Assembly: GCA_964036045.1 (NCBI GenBank) | Contig: OZ038381.1 | Coordinates: forward strand, 120,400,843 to 120,464,842 | DNA: 64,000 nt | Reading direction: 5' to 3' | From: Eutreptiella sp. 'Long Island Sound 2002' | Lineage: Eukaryota; Euglenozoa; Euglenophyceae; Eutreptiales; Eutreptiaceae | Shown: piece after piece, positions 56,780 to 64,000 of the stretch | Layout: every line of letters begins with the position of its first letter | Position numbering within the stretch: position 1 is the first letter of the stretch | The notes under the pieces: model-generated | Told to the model about the DNA's origin: nothing | The model's database searches: none | What the model saw: only the letters and a program-made list of their open reading frames with translations | Program-made: the position numbers and the translations under genes

Positions 56780-57360
56780 GCGGCCTCATACGACTCGGGC
56801 TCCATGACACCGCGTATGCCCGCGATGCTGGTGACACTGAACATCAACCAGCGGCGCTCGCGGGAGGTGGGCGCCACTAACAGCATCCTGTCGGCCGGGG
56901 CCACTTCCCCCGCCCTGTCATTGGCGCCCGACCACCCCAACCACACGGAGAGGTGGCTATCACGGGGCTCGTCATAAGGCATCGCCGTGCGGCCCTTGCG
57001 CTTCAGATTTTCAATTCGATGATCCCGTCAAAGTTCAGGTGCTCCAGGTTGCACATGCGGGCGGAGAGGCTCCACAGAGGCGGCGTCACCCACCACGCCA
57101 GCGGGCGGCCCCGCGCCCAGCACCAGCCAGAGGAACGCGCCGAAGAAGATGGTGTTGATGACGGAGGACTGGCGGGTCCGCCCGAGGATGAGGTCGGAGT
57201 GGATGACGTGCACCGCGGTCCACGTCAGACGATAGTCGTCGGTCACGGTGTCGACGGCCAACATGTGTTCGTCCTCAACAAACCGCCTACCGTCCAGCGG
57301 TTCTGGGATGTGTCGATCGCAAATCCGCATGAACTCCCCCGCGTGTAGGGCCATGTGGGC
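56780..57360 (-). pseudogene. Putative membrane-protein fragment, unrecognised
   Basis: The minus frame reads MALHAGEFMRICDRHIPEPL, FVEDEHMLAVDTVTDDYRLT, WTAVHVIHSDLILGRTRQSS and VINTIFFGAFLWLVLGAGPP (a likely membrane helix). It then moves one frame to RMCNLEHLNFDGIIELKI and another to RMLLVAPTSRERRWLMFSVT, SIAGIRGVMEPESYEAAHV. The pieces are collinear and coding-like with two frame changes. They could be exons with unseen introns. The family is not recognised. Confidence 0.35.
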
Positions 57361-57456
57361 GGGAGGGGGGGGAGAGATGCCCCCCCTTCTCCCAAAACAT
57401 GCGGAATGAAAACTACTTGAAGAAGAAAGGCAAACAATTGTTTTTAGCAAAAGCAA

Positions 57457-58298
57457 GGGATTGATGTCTTTCCATGCATGGCCATATGCGGCGAAGGTGG
57501 GATAGATGTTTATGCGCTTGGGCTACAGTTACCCTCTACATTCTGTTTCCCATACCACTAGCCGTTGAGCAGTGCCACCCATAATAGAGCACTTGTTGCA
57601 ATACCGTGTGATACAATTTGGGTTTAAAATAGCATTTTGTAGTCAACTTAGAAAAAACAATGGTCTCTCTTAGGCCGATGTCGATATTTGCTGACGGTCG
57701 TATCTATTTTTGTTAAGGGGGCCTGTTAATGAACATGATGGTGATCGTGACGCAGTTGGGTGCCATCAAGATGAAAACACTTGTGAAATAATGTGTTTTG
57801 GAATGTCCCTGCCCAAGAGCCTTGAAGGTCACACCATTTAACAACGGACCCAATGGCCGTGTGGTGCACGATAGTCACCAAACATGAACCAAATGCAAGA
57901 TGACTTTTGGCTCAATCATGGTCGGTAACAGACATTGATTCCCCCCGCCCACGCAATTCTAGCCAATGCTCCAAGTGTCAGCAAACAATCAAACTACTAT
58001 GCTACATGCAGTTGCTAAGATACAACTTGATAGGGACACAAGAGGACCTGTAAAGCATTGATGAGGACCTTCATGTACCCGACAACTCAGCCGGCACAAC
58101 AGACCGAACATACACAAACAGTGTGGAGCCATAACTTGTCGACGGCCGTCACCCCCGGTATCCCACCGGTAGGAAAAAGGAAAAGCTGCAAAAAAAGAAG
58201 AGAGACATGACTTTTGTGTAAGCCCCCCCCCCCTTTGTCCAACCCCCCCACCCTCTTCTATATCCCCCGTCCTTTGGCCGCCAACCCCCCAGCAGGAT
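57457..58298. other. Spacer before second composite block
   Basis: Moderate-AT unique DNA. No gene or repeat family recognised except C-rich runs at 58,225-58,290 just before the leader. Confidence 0.4.
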
Positions 58299-58619
58299 TG
58301 TGTATAAAGTCTGATGTCTGATGTCTGATAAGGGATGTTATGTGTGCGGTCTGTCCAAGAAGATGTCTGATATTCTTATCTACTGGAGGTGGGTCTAGGG
58401 GTCTAATGCCCAGAGGAAAATGGGAGAAACTATGCCTAAATCTAAATCAACCCCCCCCCCCCCAAATGAAAAAAACAAAAAGGGAGGACACAATTGAAAA
58501 ATCATTGGGGAACCACCTTGGACAATCAGAAACATGGCAATACAAAAGTAAAAAGGACTTTGAACACCAAAATGGGAAAATGGGGAAAATGTGTGAGCAA
58601 GGAAAGTGGCAAACAAAAA
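58299..58619 (+). repeat. Leader sequence of composite repeat block, copy 2
   Basis: Nearly identical to 6,526-6,840 over its full length, including the start TGTATAAAGTCTGATGTC and the A-rich end. The main differences are short indels in A and C runs (C14 at about 58,450). Confidence 0.9.
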
Positions 58620-61600
58620 GGTGCCCATAGGCCCCCATAGGCCCCCATGGGCCCCCAAAGGTGCCCATAGGTCCCCAAAGGTGCCAATAGGTCCCCATAG
58701 GGCCCCATAGGCCCCCATAGGCCCCCAAAGGTCCCCATAAGTCCCCAAAGGTGCCCATAGGTCCCCAAAGGTCCCCCTAGATGCCGATGAGTCCCCATCG
58801 GCCCCCATAGGTCCCCATAAGTCCCCAAAGGTGCCCATAGGTCCCCAAAGGTCCCCACACGCCCCCATAGGCCTCCACAAGCCCCCATAGGTCCCCATAG
58901 GTCCCCATAGGCCCCAATAGGCCCCCATAGACCCCCAAAGGTGCCCATAGGCCCCCATAGGCCCCAATAGGTCCCCATAGACCCCCAAAGGTCGCCATAG
59001 GCCCCCATAGGCCCCCATAGGCCCCCATAGGCCCCCATAGGTCCCCCTAGATGCCGATGAGTCCGCATCGGCCCCCATCCCCATAGGTGCCCATAGGTCC
59101 CCAAAGGTGCCCAAAGGTCCCCATAGGTCCCCAAAGGTCCCCGTAGACCCCCATAGGCCCCCATAGGTCCCCATAGATCCCCATAGGTCCCGATAGGTCC
59201 CCATAGACCCCCATAGGTCCCCAAAGGTGCCCAAAGGTCCCCATAGGTCCCCAAAGGTCCCCATAGACCCCCAAAGGTGCCCAAAGATGCCCAGAGGTCC
59301 CCAAAGGTGCCAATAGGCCCCCATAGGCCCTCATAGGCCCCCATAGGCGCCCACGGGCCCCCAAAGGTCCCCATAGGCCCCCATAGGTACCCAATGGTGC
59401 CAATAGGCCCCCATCGGTCCCCATAAACCCCCATAGGCCCCCATAGGCCCCAATAGGCCCCCATAGGCCCCCAAAAGGTGCCCATAGACCCCATAGGCCC
59501 CAATAGGTCCCCATAGACCCCCAAAGGTCCCCATAGGCCCCCATAGGCCCCCACAGGCCCCCATAGGTCCCCATAGATGCCGATGAGTCCCCATCGGCCC
59601 CCATCCCTATAGGTGCCCATAGGTCCCCAAAGGTGCCCATAGGTCCCCAAAGGTGCCCAAAGGTCCCCATAGGTCCCCAAAGGTCCCCGTAGAACCCCAT
59701 GGGCCCCCATAGGCCCCCATAGGTCCCCATAGGCCCCCATAGAACCCCATAGGTCCCCATAGACCCCCATAGGTCCCCAAAGGTCCCCAAGGGTCCCCAA
59801 AGGTCCCTAGAGGCCCCCAAAGGTCCCCAAAGGCCCCCATAGGTCCCCATAGGCCCCCAAAGGTCCCCATAGGCCCCCATAGGTCCCCATAGGTCCCCAT
59901 AGGTCCCCATAGGTCCCCAAGGGTCCCCATTGGTCCGCATAGACCCCCATAGGCCCCCATAGGTCCCAATGGCCCCCATAGGCCCCCAAAGGTCCCCACA
60001 AGCCCCCATAGGTCCCCATAGGTCCCCATAGGTCCCCATTGGTCCGCATAGACCCCCATAGGCCGCCATAGGCCCGCATAGGTCCCCACAAGCCCCCACA
60101 GGTCCCCATAGGTCCCCATATGCCCCCATTGGTCCCCATAGGCCCCCATAGGCCCCCATAGGCCCCCAAAGGTCCCCATAGGCCCCCATAGGCCCCCAAA
60201 GCTCCCCATAGGCCCCCAAGGGTCCCCATAGGCCCCCATAGGTCCCCATAGGCCCGCAAAGGTCCCCATAGGCCCCCAAAGGTCCCCACAGGCCCCTATA
60301 GATCCCCATAGGCCCCCATAGGCCCCCATAGGCGCCCCTTGGCCCCCATAGGTCCCCAAAGGTGCCAATAGGCCCCCATAGGCCCCCAAAGGTCCCCATA
60401 GGCCCCCATAGGCCCCCAAAGGTCCCCATAGGCCCCCATAGGTCCCCGAAGGCCCCCAAAGGTCCCCATAGGTCCCCAAAGGTCCCCGTAGAACCCCATG
60501 GGCCCCCATAGGCCCCCATAGGTCCCCATAGGCCCCCATAGAACCCCATAGGTCCCCATAGACCCCCATAGGTCCCCAAAGGTCCCCAAGGGTCCCCAAA
60601 GGTCCCGAGAGGCCCCCAAAGGTCCCCAAAGGCCCCCATAAGTCCCCATAGGCCCCCAAAGGTCCCCATAGGCCCCCATAGGTCCCCATAGGTCCCCATA
60701 GGTCCCCAAAGGTCCCCAAGGGTCCCCATTGGTCCGCATAGACCCCCATAGGCCCCCATAGGTCCCAATGGCCCCCATAGGCCCCCAAAAGGTCCCCACA
60801 AGCCCCCATAGGTCCACATAGGTCCCCATAGGTCCCCATTGGTCCGCATAGACCCCCATAGGCCGCCATAGGCCCGCATAGGTCCCCACAAGCCCCCACA
60901 GGTCCCCATAGGTCCCCATATGCCCCCATTGGTCCCCAAAGGCCCCCATAGGCCCCCGTAGGCCCCCAAAGGTCCCCATAGGCCCCCATAGGCCCCCAAA
61001 GCTCCCCATAGGCCCCCAAGGGTCCCCATAGGCCCCCATAGGTCCCCATAGGCCCGCAAAGGTCCCCATAGGCCCCCAAAGGTCCCCATAGGCCCCTATG
61101 GATCCCCATAGGCCCCCATAGGCCCCCATAGGCGCCCCTTGGCCCCCATAGGTCCCCAAAGGTCCCCATAGGCCCCCATAGGCCCCCAAAGGTCCCCATA
61201 GGCCCCCATAGGTCCCCAAAGGCCCCCAAAGGTCCCCATAGGCCCCCAAAGGTCCCCATAGGCCCCCATAGGTCCCCATAGGCCCCTATAGATCCCCATA
61301 GGCCCCCATAGGCCCCCATAGGCGCCCCTTGGCCCCCATAGGTCCCCAAAGGTGGGAAATAGGCCCCCATAGCCCCCCAAAGGTCCCCATAGGCCCCCAT
61401 AGGCCCCCAAAGGTCCCCATAGGCCCCCATAGGTCCCCAAAGGCCCCCAAAGGTCCCCATAGTCCCCCAAAGGTCCCCATAGGCCCCCATAGGTCCCCAA
61501 AGGCCCCCATAGGTCCCCATAGGCCCCCAAAGGTCCCCATAGGCCCCCAAAGGTCCCCATAGGCCCCTATAGATCCCCATAGGCCCCCATAGGCCCCCAT

Positions 61601-62290
61601 AGGCCCCCATAGGCGCCCCTTGGCCCCCATAGGTCCCCAAAGGTGCCAATAGGCCCCCAAAGGTCCCCATAGGCCCCCATAGGCCCCCAAAGGTCCCCAT
61701 AGGCCCCCATAGGTCCCCAAAGGCCCCAAAAGGTCCCCATAGGCCGCCATAGGTGCCCATAGGCCCCCATAGGCCCCCATAGGCCCCCATAGGCCCCCAT
61801 AGGCGCGCAAAGGTCCCCATAGGCCCCCAAAGGTCCCCATAGCCCCCATAGATCCCCATAGGCCCCCATAGGCCCCCATAGGTGCCCCTTGGCCCCCATA
61901 GGTCCCCAAAGGTGGCAATAGGCCCCCATAGTTCCCCATAGACCCCCATAGGCCCCCATAGGCCCCCATAGGCCCCCATAGGCCCCGATTGGTCCCCAAA
62001 GGTGCCAATAGGCCCCCATAGTTCCCCATAGACCCCCATAGGCCACCATAGGCCCCCATAGACCCCCATTGTTCCCCATAGGCCGCCATAGGCCCCCATA
62101 GGTCCCCATAGACCCCCAAAGGTCCCCATAGGCCCCCATTGGTCCCCATAGGCCCCCATAGGCCACCATAGGCCCCCAAAGGTCCCCATACGCCGCCAAA
62201 GGTCCCCATAGGCCCCTATAGATCCCCATAAGCCGCCATAGGCCCCCATAGGTCCCCATAGAGCCCCATAGGCCCCCAAAGGTCCCCATA
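58620..62290. repeat. 10-bp minisatellite, about 365 units, block 2
   Basis: Same unit and strand as block 1. It shows an ~800-bp higher-order repeat (AGAACCCCATGGGCCCCC at 59,691 and about 60,490). The words CCTAGATGCCGATGAGTCC occur at about 58,770, 59,040 and 59,570. Minus-strand open frames reach 890 codons (59,607-62,279) for the same frame-independent reason as in block 1. Confidence 0.95.
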
Positions 62291-62299
62291 GGCCCCGGA

Positions 62300-64000
62300 T
62301 GGGGTTCCGTCAAATATTTTGGGGCTGTACACCCAAATTTTTTTCATGGATGTGGTTCCGTGAAATATTTTGCGGGTGTACAGCCCCCAAATATTTGACG
62401 GATGGGGTTCCGTCAAATATTTGGGGGGTCTACACCCCCAGAATATTTGACGGATGGGGTTCCGTCAGATATTTGGGGGCTGTACACCCCAAAAATATTT
62501 AACGGATGGGGTTCCGTCAAATATTTGGGGGGTCGACACCCCCAAAATATTTGACGGAAGGGGTTGCGTCAAATATTTGGGGGGTCTACACATCCAAAAT
62601 ATTTGACGGAAGGGGTTCCGTCAAATATTTGGGGGCTGTAGGCCCCCAAAATATTTGACGGATGGGGTTCCGTCAAATATTTGGGGGCTGTACACCCCCA
62701 AAATATTTGACGGATGGGGTTCCGTCAAATATTTGGGGGCTGTACACCCCCAAAATATTTGACGGATGGGGTTCCGTCAAATATTTGGGGGCTGCACACC
62801 CCCAAAATATTTGACGGAAGGGGTTCCGTTAAAAATTTGGGGGGTCTACACCCCCAAAATATTTGACGGAAGGGGTTACGTCAAATATTTGGGGGCTGTA
62901 CACCCCCAAAATATTTGACGGATGAGGTTCCGTCAAATATTTGGGGGCTGTACACCCCCAAAAAATTTGACGGATGGGGTTCCGTCAAATATTTGGGGGC
63001 TGTACAACCCCAAAATATTTGACGGATGGGGTTCCGTCAAATATTTGGGGGCTGTAAACCCCCAAAATATTTGACGGATGGGGTTCCGTCAAATATTTGG
63101 GGGGTCTACACCCCAAAAATATTTGACGGATGGGGCCGTCAAATATTTGGGGGCTGTACATCCCCAAAATATTTGACGGAAGGGGTTACGTCAAATATTT
63201 GGGGGCTGTACACCCCCAAAATATTTGACGGATGGGGTTCTGTCAAATATTTGGGGGCTGTACACCCCCAAAATATTTGACGGATGGGGTTCCGTCAAAT
63301 ATTTGGGGGCTGTACACCCCCCAAATATTTGACGGATGGGGTTCCGTCAAATATTTGGGGGGTCTACACCCCAAAAATATTTGACGGATGGGGTTCCGTC
63401 AAATATTTGGGGGCTGTAGACCCCCAAAATATTTGACGGATGGGGTTCCGTCAAATATTTGGGGGGTCTACACCCCCAAAATATTTGACGGATGGGGTTC
63501 CGTCCAATATTTGGGGGGTCTACAACCCCAAAATACTTGACGGAAGGGGTTCCGTCAAATATTTGGGGGGTCTACACCCCCAAAGTATTTGACGGAAGGG
63601 GTTCCGTCAAATATTTGGGGGCTGTACACGCCCAAAATATTTGATGGATGGGGTTTTGTCAAATATTTGGGGGGTCTACACCCCCAAAATATTTGACGGA
63701 AGGGGTTCCGTCAAATATTTGGGGGGTCTACACCCCCAAAATATTTGACGGAAGGGGTTCCGTCAAATATTTGGTCAAATATTCGGGGGGTCTACACCCC
63801 CAAAATATTTGACGGATGGGGTTCCGTCAAATATTTGTGGGCTGTACACCCCCCAAATATTTGACGGATGGGGTTCCGTCAAATATTTGGGGGCTGTACA
63901 CCCCCAAAATATTTGACGGAAGGGGTTCCGTCAAATATTTGGGGGGTCTACACCCCCAAAATATTTGACGGAAGGGGTTCCGTCAAATATTTGGTCAAAT
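62300..64000. repeat. 52-bp double-hairpin satellite, about 33 units, block 2 (runs off right edge)
   Basis: Unit: ATTTGACGGA-TGGGGT-TCCGTCAAAT, then ATTTGGGGG-CTGTA-CACCCCCAAAAT. Period and architecture equal those of the 13.3-25.3 kb array, while loops and flanks differ (TGGGGT or AGGGGT for CATACA). Units are far more uniform than in block 1. Confidence 0.95.

Noticed and set aside
58395-62279. Minus-strand frames up to 890 codons as genes
   Set aside because: Same frame-independent repeat as at 7-13 kb, and overlapping frames encode the same decapeptide.
1-64000. Telomeric repeats marking a chromosome end
   Set aside because: No TTAGGG, TTTAGGG or similar runs in either orientation.

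Overview
The window looks like nuclear DNA of a complex eukaryote, probably a flagellated alga or other flagellated protist. GC-rich exons are separated by short AT-rich GT...AG introns. One exon matches the axonemal dynein light chain p28 family. About half of the sequence is tandem repeat. I see no prokaryotic operons, rRNA, convincing tRNA or CRISPR. The species cannot be named from sequence alone.

Layout. 1-4,116 holds a multi-exon minus-strand gene (family A, copy A1) that runs off the left edge. Its head-to-head relative A2 (5,004-6,525, plus) is decayed and stops where a repeat block begins. That block is a 0.3 kb leader (6,526-6,840), a 10-bp minisatellite (6,841-13,270) and a 52-bp double-hairpin satellite (13,280-25,260). 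The same three-part block starts again in the same orientation at 58,299 and runs off the right edge. Palindromic arrays with about 72-bp periods lie at 4,418-4,795, 25,601-26,075 and 28,286-29,795. All arrays except the 10-bp one share a GGGT-loop-ACCC hairpin core with the 52-bp satellites.

29.8-46 kb is mixed, mostly decayed coding sequence. It holds a second dispersed family (B, plus copy 31.7-35.0 kb with a 21-bp VNTR inside it, minus copy 43.5-45.1 kb), pseudogene-like blocks at 35.9-39.1 kb, the p28 exon (39,935-40,219, minus), and a cluster of GGGCTCTGCAGAGCCC palindromes that mostly occur in pairs 69-70 bp apart. 46.7-57.4 kb is GC-rich, with isolated exon-like segments, a 475-bp tandem exon duplication and four more tandem arrays (about 265, 62, 85 and 45 bp).

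Most coding blocks carry frame breaks. Several A1 breaks fall on homopolymer runs, so some may be sequence errors. Many in-frame stops are TAG or TAA in otherwise continuous frames, and several sit at or next to glutamine positions. This could mean TAR codons are read as Gln, or it could be ordinary decay of Gln codons. No metabolic or operon-like cooperation between genes is visible. The unifying theme is invasion by hairpin-forming satellites and repeated unknown gene families.
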